Shown piece by piece: positions 1 to 9,900 of a stretch of DNA of 64,000 nucleotides. The DNA lies in assembly GCA_965262775.1 (NCBI GenBank), contig CBDHFT010000001.1:248001-312000 (forward strand), in the 5' to 3' direction. Source of the DNA: JASGCL01 sp965262775. GTDB lineage: Bacteria; Pseudomonadota; Alphaproteobacteria; JASGCL01. Within the stretch, counting starts at the first letter, position 1. Every line of letters starts with the position of its first letter. A program made the translations under genes and the position numbers. The notes under the pieces were generated by a model. It was not told the origin of the DNA and did not search any database. It saw nothing but the letters and a program-made list of their open reading frames with translations.

Positions 1-103
1 AGGAGTGAGCAAAGCGAACGACTATCATTTTCCCAGGGGGGTTCGCAAAATTCCTCTCTATATTCTTATAACTTCTCTAGTGAAAAAATCACGCTGGCGA
101 ACC
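1..103. repeat. Direct repeat, copy A (103 bp, may extend left of window)
   Basis: This stretch is repeated almost exactly at 186-288, a period of 185 bases. The copies differ at only a few positions, for example one base near 81/266 and one near 95/280. It ends with GTGA-AAAAA-TCAC followed by GCGAACC. The short open frame through it is a by-product of the repeat: it has no family resemblance and no clear ribosome-binding site. The left edge is cut by the window, so copy A may be longer. Confidence 0.85.
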
Positions 104-150
104 ATCGCTTGCTTCAGCAATATCATTATAAAACGAAAATGCCGCCAAAG

Positions 151-174
151 CCCCCATTGCTTTAGCAAGGGGGG
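151..174. repeat. C-rich/G-rich palindrome (REP-like), first copy
   Basis: CCCCCATTGC pairs with GCAAGGGGGG around a TTTA loop, with one mismatch. The same stem occurs at 335-358 with the loop complemented (TAAA), as if the element were present in the opposite orientation. It lies between the two copies of the 103-bp direct repeat. Confidence 0.7.
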
Positions 175-185
175 ACGGAAAATGA

Positions 186-288
186 AGGAGTGAGCAAAGC
201 GAACGACTATCATTTTCCCAGGGGGGTTCGCAAAATTCCTCTCTATATTCTTATAACTTCTCTAATGAAAAAATCACGCTCGCGAACC
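186..288. repeat. Direct repeat, copy B (103 bp)
   Basis: Second copy of the repeat at 1-103. It is followed immediately by CCCCCC and a set of palindromes (295-332 and 335-358), whereas copy A is followed by unrelated sequence, so the repeat boundary is sharp at 288. Confidence 0.85.
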
Positions 289-615
289 CCCCTTGCGAAA
301 ATATCTCGGCCTATCGGCCTTCGTATTTTCGCGTCCCCCCTTGCTAAAGCAAGGGGGGCAACGCCGCAACTTATGAAGGTTTACCATCTGAAAAAACTTT
401 TAACCAAGAGCTGAAAAATCTAGTTCTAGGCGAAGCCTAGCAAATAAATTGGTCTTGCTTTTTTTTAAAAAAAGCCGTAGGTTCGCGAAGAAGGAAAGGG
501 CGGTTTTTTTCAACCCAACAATTAATTTATTATTTGCTTGTGGTTGAATCGGAATAGAACTGCCCTTTTCTTTATATTATCATTATTGTTATCAAATATT
601 ATTTTAGGACACACC
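289..615. other. Gene-free palindrome-rich spacer upstream of fhs
   Basis: No credible gene is visible. The stretch holds an imperfect hairpin at 295-332 (GCGAAAATA pairing with TATTTTCGC, with GGCC/GGCC near the tip), a 10-bp perfect hairpin CCCCCCTTGC-TAAA-GCAAGGGGGG at 335-358, a 6-bp palindrome CTAGGC-GAA-GCCTAG at 426-440, and an A/T palindrome GCTTTTTTTTAAAAAAAGC at 457-475 that could terminate a transcript entering from the left. The open frame of the next gene continues upstream to 538, but that extension does not match the family. Confidence 0.6.
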
Positions 616-2292
616 ATGGCGACCGTTCCCAGCGATATTGAAATTGCCCGCGCGGCAAAAATGAAACCCATTGTTGATGTAGCAAAATCTTTGTCTATCC
701 CCGATGAAGCCATCAACCCCTATGGTCGCACCAAGGCAAAAATTGACCGCCAGTTTTTAGACAAATTACCCAACAAAAAAAGCAAATTAATATTGGTTAC
801 CGCCATTTCCCCCACCCCCGCGGGTGAAGGGAAAACGACAACCTCGGTCGGGTTGCATGACGCCCTGTGCCGTATTGGTAAAAAATCGATCGTTGCGTTG
901 CGCGAACCATCGCTTGGCCCATGTTTCGGGGTTAAGGGCGGTGCGGCGGGCGGCGGCTATGCCCAGGTTGTCCCGATGGAGGATATCAACCTTCACTTCA
1001 CGGGCGATTTCCACGCCATTACTTCGGCGCATAATTTACTGTCGGCTTTGATTGACAACCATATTTATTGGGGCAACAAACTTCGTATCGATAGTCGCCG
1101 CGTTTCTTGGCGTCGCGTGCTCGACATGAATGACCGTGCTTTGCGCCAAACCATCATCAGCCTAGGCGGCGCCAACAATGGCTACCCCCGCGAAAGTGGT
1201 TTCGACATCACGGTGGCATCGGAAGTTATGGCGATATTTTGTTTGGCAACCTCGCTCGAGGACTTGCAAAAACGTTTGGGCGAAATTGTCATTGCCCAAA
1301 ATTTGGATAAAGAACCCGTGCGCGCCCGCGATTTAAAGGCGGAAGGGCCCATGACCGTGTTGTTAAAGGATGCCTTCTCGCCCAATTTGGTGCAAACCCT
1401 GGAAAATAATCCCGCCATGATTCACGGTGGCCCATTCGCCAACATTGCCCATGGTTGCAACAGCGTTTCCGCCACCACCGCGGCATTAAAATTGGCCGAT
1501 TACGTGGTGACCGAGGCTGGTTTTGGTGCCGACCTTGGTGCTGAAAAATTCTTTGATATCAAATGCCGCAAGGCTGGGTTAAGCCCCGCCGCGGTTGTGG
1601 TGGTTGCCACGGTGCGCGCGTTGAAAATGCACGGCGGCGTCGCCAAGCCCGATTTGGGTAAGGAAGATGTGGCGGCGTTGGAACGCGGCCTGGCCAATTT
1701 GGAACGGCATTTACAAAACCTTGGTAAATTTGGCGTGCCCGCCGTGGTTGCCATCAACCGTTTCCACCAAGATACTGAAAAGGAATTACAAGCCATCCAA
1801 GCCTTCACCGAAAAAATGGGCGTCAGCGCTTTCCCCTGCACCCATTGGGGCGAGGGGAGCAAGGGCACCGAAGCCCTGGCCAAAAAAGTGGTGGAGATAG
1901 CCGAAAGCAACATGGCGCAATTTAGGCCGCTTTACCCCGATAACATGTCGTTGTTTAACAAAATCACCACCATCGCCCGCGAAATTTACCGCGCCGATGA
2001 AGTCCAGGCCGACAGCGCGGTGCGGCAAAAATTAAAAACCTGGGAAGAACAGGGTTTTGGTCATTTGCCGATTTGCATGGCAAAGACCCAATATAGTTTT
2101 TCGACCGACCCAAAATTAATGGGCGCGCCGTTGAACCACACCGTGCCCGTGCGCGAAGTGCGGTTGGCGGCGGGGGCGGGATTCATTGTTGCCATTTGCG
2201 GCGATATCATGACCATGCCTGGGTTGCCATCGGTGCCATCGGCGGAAAAAATTCAACTCAATAAAGCAGGCGAAGTCGAAGGATTGTTTTAG
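616..2292 (+). CDS. fhs: Formate--tetrahydrofolate ligase
   Basis: Joins formate and tetrahydrofolate, using ATP, to give 10-formyl-THF in the cytoplasm. The P-loop TPAGEGKTT lies at about residues 67-75. The body contains the family's conserved blocks, including the Gly-rich stretch GVKGGAAGGGY, the segment with HGGPFANIAHG, and the C-terminal GDIMTMPGLP. The ATG at 616 is chosen because AGGA lies six bases upstream and the 558-aa product has the usual family length. The open frame extends to 538, but that N-terminal addition is hydrophobic and not part of the family. The sarcosine-oxidase-like genes 3 kb downstream suggest shared folate-linked C1 metabolism. Confidence 0.95.
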   Translation: MATVPSDIEIARAAKMKPIVDVAKSLSIPDEAINPYGRTKAKIDRQFLDKLPNKKSKLILVTAISPTPAGEGKTTTSVGLHDALCRIGKKSIVALREPSLGPCFGVKGGAAGGGYAQVVPMEDINLHFTGDFHAITSAHNLLSALIDNHIYWGNKLRIDSRRVSWRRVLDMNDRALRQTIISLGGANNGYPRESGFDITVASEVMAIFCLATSLEDLQKRLGEIVIAQNLDKEPVRARDLKAEGPMTVLLKDAFSPNLVQTLENNPAMIHGGPFANIAHGCNSVSATTAALKLADYVVTEAGFGADLGAEKFFDIKCRKAGLSPAAVVVVATVRALKMHGGVAKPDLGKEDVAALERGLANLERHLQNLGKFGVPAVVAINRFHQDTEKELQAIQAFTEKMGVSAFPCTHWGEGSKGTEALAKKVVEIAESNMAQFRPLYPDNMSLFNKITTIAREIYRADEVQADSAVRQKLKTWEEQGFGHLPICMAKTQYSFSTDPKLMGAPLNHTVPVREVRLAAGAGFIVAICGDIMTMPGLPSVPSAEKIQLNKAGEVEGLF

Positions 2293-2361
2293 CCTTCTCA
2301 TCCTTTGTTGGGTTTGGTTGGCGTTTGTTGGACTATCATTTGGGTTATCCGCCCTGCTTGA

Positions 2362-2390
2362 TTGGCAAAATATTAAATTGCCAAAATAAT
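2362..2390 (+). terminator. Possible intrinsic terminator after fhs
   Basis: TTGGCAA (2362-2368) pairs with TTGCCAA (2378-2384) and is followed by an A/T-rich tract and a T run to about 2395. The stem is AT-rich and only 7 bp long, so termination would be weak. It separates fhs from the glycosyltransferase. Confidence 0.4.
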
Positions 2391-2412
2391 TTTTTATGAT
2401 AAAGCTGATACC

Positions 2413-3699
2413 ATGAGTGGTAAAACAATTGCTTTCTTTCCTGAGGCTGCCTTTGGCCCCGCCCTTAATTCGGTGGGCATTGCCCAGGCCGTGGAAAAAT
2501 TGGGGCATCGCGCCGTTTTTTTGTGCGACCCTGGCTTCACGGGCGTTTTTAAAAATTATAATTTTGCCGAATATTATGTTCCCATGTCGGAACCCATGCC
2601 CGCCGAAGAAATGGCAAAATATTGGGTCGATTTTATCAATGGCCATATTCCCAATTTTCGCAAATCACCCTACGACCAAATTGATAATTATGTTAAGGAC
2701 TGCTGGGCCGCCATTGTTTCCACCGCAACATGGGCGGAAAAATCTTTGCCAAAGATATTGATGGATATCAAACCCGACATGATATGCGTCGACAATGTTA
2801 TTTTATTCCCCGCCATCAAACATTACAGCCAGCAACATGATAAACCGTGGGTGCGAATCATATCCTGTTCCGAAAATGAAATCCCCGACCCCATGATCCC
2901 GCCCCATTTATCGGGTTGCGGTGAACATGACAAAGCGGGTTTCAAAAAATTTGAAGACCATTTTAACCAAGTGATGAAACCCATCCACGATGATTTTAAT
3001 TTGTTTTTACAAAGCCATGGCGAGCCCCCCTACCCCGTGGGGCAATTTTTTGAAGCCTCGCCCTACCTTAACCTGCTACTTTATCCGACCGCGGTAAAAT
3101 TCAACAGGCAAAACCCGTTGGATAGCAAGCGATTCCAATATTTGGAAGGTTGCGTAAGGAAAGAGGCCGATTATCAATTGCCTGTCTTTGACAAAAACCA
3201 AGACAAACCATTAATCTATATTTCTTTTGGTTCGCTCGGCGCGGGCGACACGGCTTTGCTCCAACGGCTGATAACATTAATGGGGCAGTTGCCTTATCGT
3301 GCCCTGGTTAATGTGGGGGATTACATTGACCAATATCAAAATATACCCGCCAATGTTCATGTGGCGAAATGGTTCCCCCAACCGTCGGTCATTCCCCAGG
3401 TCGATGGTGTCATCCACCATGGTGGCAACAATTCATTCACCGAATGTCTTTATTTTGGCAAGCCCGCCATTATTTTGCCCTATGTTTGGGATGGGCATGA
3501 CAACGCCACCCGTGTTGCCGAAACCTCTCACGGTTTGACATTGCATCGTTACGATTGGACCGAACAACAAATGACCTCGGCCATTGCCACCATGCTGACC
3601 GACAAAACAATCGCCGCCAATTTGGTTAAAACCTCGCGCATCATGCAGGCCAACCCTGGCCCAGAAAAAGCCGCGGCCTTGCTTGCGGAATTATTATAA
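2413..3699 (+). CDS. GT1-family (UDP-glycosyltransferase-like) glycosyltransferase
   Basis: A 428-aa GT-B glycosyltransferase. The C-terminal half carries the GT1 donor-binding signature: WFPQPSVIPQVDGVIHHGG, then NSFTECLYFGKPAIILP and WDGHDNATRV, at about residues 320-380. In this family these residues hold the nucleotide-sugar. The N-terminal half, presumably the acceptor side, has the usual opening strand and Gly/Asn turn (FFPEAAFGPALN). No signal peptide or membrane segment is seen, so the protein is probably cytoplasmic. The acceptor (lipid, carotenoid or small molecule) cannot be told. It is followed on the same strand by the double-cupin gene, 53 bases away. No strong ribosome-binding site is visible before the ATG. 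Confidence 0.8.
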   Translation: MSGKTIAFFPEAAFGPALNSVGIAQAVEKLGHRAVFLCDPGFTGVFKNYNFAEYYVPMSEPMPAEEMAKYWVDFINGHIPNFRKSPYDQIDNYVKDCWAAIVSTATWAEKSLPKILMDIKPDMICVDNVILFPAIKHYSQQHDKPWVRIISCSENEIPDPMIPPHLSGCGEHDKAGFKKFEDHFNQVMKPIHDDFNLFLQSHGEPPYPVGQFFEASPYLNLLLYPTAVKFNRQNPLDSKRFQYLEGCVRKEADYQLPVFDKNQDKPLIYISFGSLGAGDTALLQRLITLMGQLPYRALVNVGDYIDQYQNIPANVHVAKWFPQPSVIPQVDGVIHHGGNNSFTECLYFGKPAIILPYVWDGHDNATRVAETSHGLTLHRYDWTEQQMTSAIATMLTDKTIAANLVKTSRIMQANPGPEKAAALLAELL

Positions 3700-3752
3700 A
3701 TTCATTTTTAACCATTGCCTGATTTTCATTATTTGCTTCACGATTATTTTTC

Positions 3753-4532
3753 ATGACCAATTTGCTTTCCACCGCGCCGCATATTCATCAGGCCTCTGAA
3801 TATAACGATTTGGTTGATTGGGGCGCGCAACCGAATGCCTTGCCCCATACCTTGCCCGATGCTGGTGGGGTTGCTTCGCATTCTTATGGTCGCCTGTTAT
3901 GGAAAACCCCCGTCAGCCGCCCCGAGGTTGGGTTGTGGCATTGCACGCCAGGGCGTTGGCGTCTTAGCGTGCCGCGCAACGAATTTTTATGGGTGATGGG
4001 CGGCAAGGCGACTTACAAAAAAGATAAAACCAACGGCGATATAAACGAAGTCACCATAGGCAAAGATGATGCCTTGTTATTCCCCGCGGGGTGGCAGGGT
4101 GAAGCGGTGGTGGAAGAAACCCTCCAGGTTACCTACATGCTTTCGGCGAGCGAGGCGCAAGCGACAACGCCCAAACATCATTTGATGTTGCGCAACCCGC
4201 TGGCGGCGACGGCGTTAAAAGATTGGGGCGTTATTCCCACGATGGTCGAAGGCGAAAGCCGCACCGCGGGTTTGTTGTTGCACCGCGAAGCCAACCCGCA
4301 ACCTGGGCTTACTGCCGAATGTGGTTTTTGGACCTGCACCCCAGGTTATTGGCAATGCCATGTTACCAGCCACGAATATTGTCATTTTATTGCGGGGCGG
4401 GCAACCTACACCCATGAAGAAAGCGGCGAAGTGATTGAAATCATGCCCGACACCGTTGCGTTATTCCCGAAGGATTGGCGTGGCACATGCCGCGTGCATG
4501 AAACGGTGAAAAAACTTTACATGATAATGTAA
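3753..4532 (+). CDS. Double-cupin (DUF861/EutQ-like) protein
   Basis: A 259-aa protein made of two related cupin domains, about residues 50-130 and 170-255. Each contains a W-x-C-T-P-G-x-W segment (GLWHCTPGRW and GFWTCTPGYW), a turn with E-F/Y and G-x-A-T-Y, and a closing LFP-x-x-W segment, so it arose by internal duplication. The pattern resembles DUF861 cupins, which are often metal-binding or small-molecule-sensing proteins of amine and amino-acid metabolism. The classical cupin metal histidines are sparse, so catalysis is uncertain. A weak hairpin AACCA-TGG-TGGTT overlaps the end of the gene (4537-4549). Confidence 0.75.
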   Translation: MTNLLSTAPHIHQASEYNDLVDWGAQPNALPHTLPDAGGVASHSYGRLLWKTPVSRPEVGLWHCTPGRWRLSVPRNEFLWVMGGKATYKKDKTNGDINEVTIGKDDALLFPAGWQGEAVVEETLQVTYMLSASEAQATTPKHHLMLRNPLAATALKDWGVIPTMVEGESRTAGLLLHREANPQPGLTAECGFWTCTPGYWQCHVTSHEYCHFIAGRATYTHEESGEVIEIMPDTVALFPKDWRGTCRVHETVKKLYMIM

Positions 4533-4581
4533 CGCCAACCATGGTGGTTATTTATCATAAGCCAAGCCTGTGATAAAATAA

Positions 4582-4655
4582 TGGAGGTGCGAGCCGGAAT
4601 TGAACCGGCGTACGAGGTTTTGCAGACCTCTGCGTCACCACTCCGCCATCGCACC
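4582..4655 (-). tRNA. tRNA-Cys (GCA)
   Basis: Read on the minus strand, the 74-nt gene folds as a cloverleaf. The acceptor stem is GGTGCGA pairing with TCGCACC, the discriminator base is T, and the CCA is encoded. The anticodon stem GAGGT/ACCTC encloses CTGCAAA, giving anticodon GCA. The T-arm contains GGTTCAATTCC. U73 together with GCA is typical of cysteine tRNA. It stands alone, opposite in strand to its neighbours. An inverted repeat TTATCA...TGATAA just past its 3' end (4550-4575) may terminate it. Confidence 0.97.
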
Positions 4656-4735
4656 CATCATGTGACATTTGACATCCATAGCTAAAAAATTGTAGCACCG
4701 CAAGGTAATAGGTTTTTGTAAAAATTATTTGTAAC

Positions 4736-5494
4736 ATGGTCATCAACCCCCTTATCGACAATATATTCCTTATTCGCCACGACCAAGTTGTTTTTCCGCC
4801 CCATCATGAGCAGGCGGGACAACCGAGCCAGGGTATTATATTAGGGCAACTTGATTACCCCATCACCACAACATGGAATGCCGCGCGGCAAGAACGTTAT
4901 AACCACCTGGCTCGCACCATCGCAATGGGCGAAGCAAAAGGCAAGAATAGCGATGATATTTTTTTTACGGGTTCTGACCTAGGCCGTGTTAACCAAACAT
5001 TTGATATTTTAATCCGCCATATCAAACAGCATCAACCTGATTTCTTGCCACCCAACCTGCATGTTGATAAAAATTTACGCGAACAACATTTTGGCCAGTG
5101 GCAGGGTTTGACCTATAACCACATCGAACAACATGACAAACAACAATATGATAGGTTTTGGCAAGATTACATCCACCAAGCGCCGCCGCCCAACGATGAT
5201 GGCGAAGGCGAAAGTTTTTTTAACCTTTACCAGCGCAGCACCAAGGCCATGATGGCGTGGCTAAACCCCGCGCAGGCCCATAAAAAAACAATGGTGTTTA
5301 TAGCCCACGATGGGGTGTTGCGGGCTTTGCTGGCGTTTTTCTATTCACAAGGAAAAGAAGAGGACTTGCCAAACAACCTTCATGATAGTTTTGCCAAGGC
5401 GATGAATTGCCAATTGCCCTACCTTACCATGATAAAATTACAAAAAAACACAGACTATGAAAATTGGCTGAAGCCTGTTATAGAAATAATGTAA
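4736..5494 (+). CDS. Histidine phosphatase superfamily protein (PGAM-like)
   Basis: A 252-aa member of the phosphoglycerate-mutase-like histidine phosphatases. The catalytic motif near the N-terminus reads LIRHD, where RHG is usual. The second arginine segment is TGSDLGRVNQTF, followed by LREQHFGQWQG and the second histidine in FIAHDGVLRALL (usually AHGG). Both catalytic histidines and both arginines appear present, but the glycine after each catalytic histidine is Asp in this copy. It precedes the soxB-like gene by 22 bases on the same strand, so it is probably co-transcribed with it. The substrate is unknown. Confidence 0.8.
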   Translation: MVINPLIDNIFLIRHDQVVFPPHHEQAGQPSQGIILGQLDYPITTTWNAARQERYNHLARTIAMGEAKGKNSDDIFFTGSDLGRVNQTFDILIRHIKQHQPDFLPPNLHVDKNLREQHFGQWQGLTYNHIEQHDKQQYDRFWQDYIHQAPPPNDDGEGESFFNLYQRSTKAMMAWLNPAQAHKKTMVFIAHDGVLRALLAFFYSQGKEEDLPNNLHDSFAKAMNCQLPYLTMIKLQKNTDYENWLKPVIEIM

Positions 5495-5516
5495 TTTTTA
5501 TTTTTTATTTCCTAAC

Positions 5517-6917
5517 ATGCACCCTTATCCTCAGCAATATCTGATAAGCAACGAGCCGACGGACGAATTAGCGAAAAAAAACCATTCGGTAATTATTATC
5601 GGCGGCGACACCATGGCCCTGGCGCTGGCCCATTACCTGTCGCAATATCATGATGCCGACAATATTTTGATTGTCAGCCCCGATAGTTTGGGTGCCAATA
5701 TTAAAAATCGGCAATGCGCCTTGGTGCGCGCCAATTATCAAACGGGTGCCAACACCAGTTTTTTTGAAATCAACCTAAAATTATGGGAAAACTTGAGCAG
5801 CGACCTAGGCTACAATGTTATGTTGTCGCAATTGGGTTTGATACAATTGCTTTTAAATAACAAAATGATAAAGACCGCGCGTTACCGCGGCAACGCCATG
5901 CGTTTGCATGGTATCGATGCCGATTATTTGGAATTGGCGGAAATGCGCCGTTTGTTACCCTTGCTCGATTTTTCGGCCACCGCGCGGTTTTCTATCTTGG
6001 CCAGCCTGCACCAGGGGCGGGCGGGGTTTTTTAACCCCATGGCGGCGTTTTATGCTTTTTGGCATGGTTTATCACCCCGCCGCGTAAAAATTATCGAACG
6101 GGTGGAAATGAAAGATATTGTTTTTAATCAGCAAGGACGCCGCGCGGTGGGGGTAAAGGTGGTTAAGAACGGCAAGGTTCACGAATTGCGTGGGCAAAAA
6201 ATTGTGTTGGCAATGGCCGATGGCGGGGCCAACCTCATCGCTCGCGCCCCCGATATAAAAAAACTTTTCGCCAAAGAACTAACTTCTTATTTTGGTCAAG
6301 CCATGCCCAAAAACAACAAAGACCAAGCCAATATTTATCCTTTCCTGCCCGCGCAGGAGGTTGAATTGTTATCAGAAAGCCTATCCCCCATGTTAAACAA
6401 AATTATTCAATTCCCCCTGCCTATCGGTGGTGGGGCAAATTTGTCGGGCGGGGTTGGCTCGGCCTATATAGGGCAGGCGGAGTTGGGCAATATCTGGTTG
6501 CGGTTTTTTATGCGCCGCCCGCCAACCAAATTGGGCATGGCCGATGGCACGCGCGATGCCAATATTTTTTCCCATTTTGAAGATGTTGATGGCATCGACG
6601 ATATAAGCCTTATCCAACAGGAATTGGCGCGCGGTGCGGTGCAATTATTGCCCGCCTTGGCACGGGTTAAGGTTCTTACCCAATGGCATCAAACATTTTT
6701 GTCATCGTTTGATGGCAGCCCCATCATCGATAAATTTTTTAACAAAGAGGATCTGTATATCATCAGCGGCATTGATGGCGATGGTTATGCCATGGCGCCC
6801 GCCGCCACCATGGCGATGGCGCATTTAATCGCCACCAACCAACCCCACCCCGCGGCGGCCGATTATGGTTTTCAACGTTTTATCAAAGGACAATTTCTTT
6901 ATGAAAAAGCAGTATAA
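5517..6917 (+). CDS. Divergent sarcosine oxidase beta subunit-like oxidoreductase (SoxB-like)
   Basis: A 466-aa homologue of the beta subunit of heterotetrameric sarcosine oxidase, which normally demethylates sarcosine using FAD and a covalent FMN. Family blocks seen include KLWENLSSDLGYNVMLSQ, a C-terminal FDGSPIIDK and a final RFIKGQFL. The expected dinucleotide motif GxGxxG near residue 30 reads GGDTMA, lacking two of three glycines. The region around residues 165-176 (LHQGRAGFFNPM) lacks the Arg-His-Asp that in the family anchors FMN. The reading frame is intact and full length. It overlaps the next gene by 17 bases. It may be a non-canonical or cofactor-poor relative; sarcosine activity is not assured. 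Confidence 0.75.
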   Translation: MHPYPQQYLISNEPTDELAKKNHSVIIIGGDTMALALAHYLSQYHDADNILIVSPDSLGANIKNRQCALVRANYQTGANTSFFEINLKLWENLSSDLGYNVMLSQLGLIQLLLNNKMIKTARYRGNAMRLHGIDADYLELAEMRRLLPLLDFSATARFSILASLHQGRAGFFNPMAAFYAFWHGLSPRRVKIIERVEMKDIVFNQQGRRAVGVKVVKNGKVHELRGQKIVLAMADGGANLIARAPDIKKLFAKELTSYFGQAMPKNNKDQANIYPFLPAQEVELLSESLSPMLNKIIQFPLPIGGGANLSGGVGSAYIGQAELGNIWLRFFMRRPPTKLGMADGTRDANIFSHFEDVDGIDDISLIQQELARGAVQLLPALARVKVLTQWHQTFLSSFDGSPIIDKFFNKEDLYIISGIDGDGYAMAPAATMAMAHLIATNQPHPAAADYGFQRFIKGQFLYEKAV

Positions 6918-9900
6918 AAAAATGAAAATAAAAAAGGACACCCCCGCCAAACAACCCGCCATCGCCGAGGGCACACGGCATTCGCTACGCCTTGCCCCCC
7001 AGCATATTGGCAAGGGTCGACAATTTGGTTTGGCGGTTGATGCCCGTCGGCCGATAGAGTTTTTCCTTGATAACAAAAAATATCATGCCTTGCATGGCGA
7101 CCATGTGGCGGCGGCGTTGCTTGCCAATCAAGAAAGTTTTTTGGCGGGCTCACTGCTTTATCATCGGCCACGCGGTATGTTGGGCAACCATTTTTATGAA
7201 AGCAATGGCTTTGTCATGGTGGGCGAACAAAAGCACCATGGGTTTAACCCCGCGATTGCGGTGGCTAGCTTACCGCTTTCCCAGGGCATGAAGTTTTATC
7301 GCACGCGCCACCCCAACAAATTTTCTTCCTCACAATTTTTTAATAAAACGCGAGAGGCTCTTTCCGCCCCCCTCTCCACCATGCCGCAACCGCTTTTCAT
7401 AAACAAGGGCTTCATGCCGCAAAGCTCGCTGTCTAAACAACGGGGCGAGCATCGCTCGCTTGGTTTAATGAACAGCTTTGCGGGCAAAAAATTCATCGGC
7501 GCCAGTGGCGGATTTTGGGATAAATTTTTGCGTCAAATGATGGGCTATGCCCCCGCGCCCTTGGTTAATCCTGCTTTTCAATCTTTTGGCAACGACCCTG
7601 GCTATGCTTTGTTGCAAGATAAGGCGCATCACCATGGCGATATATTAATAGTCGGTGGTGGTCGCGCGACAGCGGTTGTTTTGCAACAATTGCTAGCCAA
7701 AATTGGCAAGCAAAAATTATCCATCATGGTGGTAACCAGCGATTCGGAAGCCATTGCCATGGCCAACATGACGGGCACGAATCCGCTGGCAAAGACAGAC
7801 GCCGCGGCAGCCACAGCTAGCAAATCAGGCGGCAAGCCATTTTACCTTGACCCGCGTATCACATGGTTTTTTAACACCACCGCCACCCACGCCAAGCCCT
7901 TGCGCGACCTGACCCCCAGTAAAAAAGAAACGACACATGATAAAAAAATTATCGAGGTCGTGGCGGTTAGCCACCACGCAACCGATGCCAGCAAGTTAGG
8001 TCATTTCCTGTGGCAACAGAGAAAAAATATTTTTCATAGCCGTGCCATTATTCTGGCAACGGGCAAGAGCGAGGTTATGTTGCCGTTTGATAACAACGAC
8101 CTGCCAGGTATTGTGGGTTTTGATAACGCGGTTAAATTGTTGGCAACCCACGGGGTGAAGCCTGGCAACCATGCGGTGGTGATAACCAACAATGATAGTG
8201 TTTATTATCGCTTGGCCTATCTGCATGCCGCGGGGGTTGATATATCGGCGGTGGTTGATATCAGAAAGAAAATCGCGCCGCATTTGCTAGAACTGGCTAA
8301 TCGGGTTGGCGTCACGGTTTATGAATTTTATTATCCCAAACGCGCCCGCGCCCTTTATAACCAGGCCGCTCCGTCCATCTTTCCCAACAGCCTTGGCAAG
8401 GTGGTAAAAATATTGGGGCGGGTGGTAAGGACAGATAACCCCAATGTGGCATCGCTTTTGGCGGTGCAACAGTTGCATAACCCTGCGCCAGGCGCGACCT
8501 GGGGGGCGACATCAAGCAATAAAAATGAAAATGCCGAAGGCAGGCAGGAAGAAGCCACCGCCAACAAAATTATTTTGGCTCGCCCCGACCAAACCGACGA
8601 AGCCTTGTCGGCCGAAACCGAAAAAATTTTTAACAGCGATTGCCTGCTGGTCAGTGGTGGGTTTCAACCACGGCTTAATCTTTTTACCCAACTATTGCCA
8701 AAAAATAAAAGAGAGGGTGATTATCTTATTTGGTCGGACGCGTTGCAATGCTACTTGCCAGCATTTTGGCCACCCCAAGTATTTTTGGTTGGGTCGGTGG
8801 GTGGTTGCATGCCCCATGGGCTGTCGGGCGAACAAACAAAGCAAAAGCCAAAAGCTAAAAAATCACCCGAAGGTGATAGGTTGCTTGCCATGGCGCAAAC
8901 CGTTGCCCAGGAAGTCCAAGATTTTTTATATGGCAAAAAAAATGCCGAACAATTAACCGCCCACCCCCGTCATGTTTATCATGGTGGTTTTAACATCATG
9001 CCTTATCGTTTTTTGCCCGATGCCGATAGTTTGGGCCGCCATAGTTTTATTGATTACCAATATGATATCAAATTAAAACACCTGCATAATACTTTCCAGG
9101 CGGGTTATCACACGCCCTTTGGTTTGAAACATTACAGCAAATTGGGTTTTGGTTTTGACCGCGGTATTGGTTCTTTAGCTTTGGGCTTGGCGCATCTTTA
9201 TGAAAATAAGGCGCAAGAAATATCGGGCAGCCTTAGCTTCGCGGGGGCGCGGGTTGAATCGCAAGGCGCAGTTAAAAATAATAACCATGGCGCAACCGAT
9301 ACCATGACCAATATCATCAAAGAAAATAATATATTTGATGAATTGCATGGCCTGGCTTACCCGACAACGCTGGCTAGCTTGGCGTCGCTACCGCTGGATG
9401 GTCGCAGGTTTTTTAATCAATCCACCATCCGCGGCGAAACGCCGCTTTACCCATTGGCGCATCGCCCCAAATTTTTTGATGTTATCATGCACCCCGAAAA
9501 TAATATCAGCAACGACCATGGGGCCTATTGTTTATTGCAAGACGGCAAAAAAATTGCCGACCATTACCCCTATCACGAGGGGGATGAAAAAACGGGCGCC
9601 ATCATGGAAGAAAAAGAACGTATCATGGATGGGCTTGGCTTCGTCGATGGTTCGAACATGATAAGCGTCAGTTTGCTAGGAAAAAAAGCAATCGATTTCT
9701 TGCAATTCTTATCCGCCACCAAACTTAATCAAACCAAATTAAACAGCGTTGGCGCCGTGACCATGCTTAACCCCCAGGATGGTTTTATCATAGCCCGCGG
9801 CCGTTATATCATAAGGGGCGATAGGTCGGTATTGCTTAGCCTGCCGCTTGGTGCCACGGGCATCAATGCTTCGCGCGAAAATAATCATATCGTGACCCTT

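Noticed and set aside
5..414. Two short open frames beginning with the same residues
   Set aside because: They run through the 103-bp direct repeat and the palindromes, have no family and no clear ribosome-binding site.
476..615. THF or glycine riboswitch upstream of fhs
   Set aside because: The short spacer is AT-rich and lacks recognisable aptamer landmarks.
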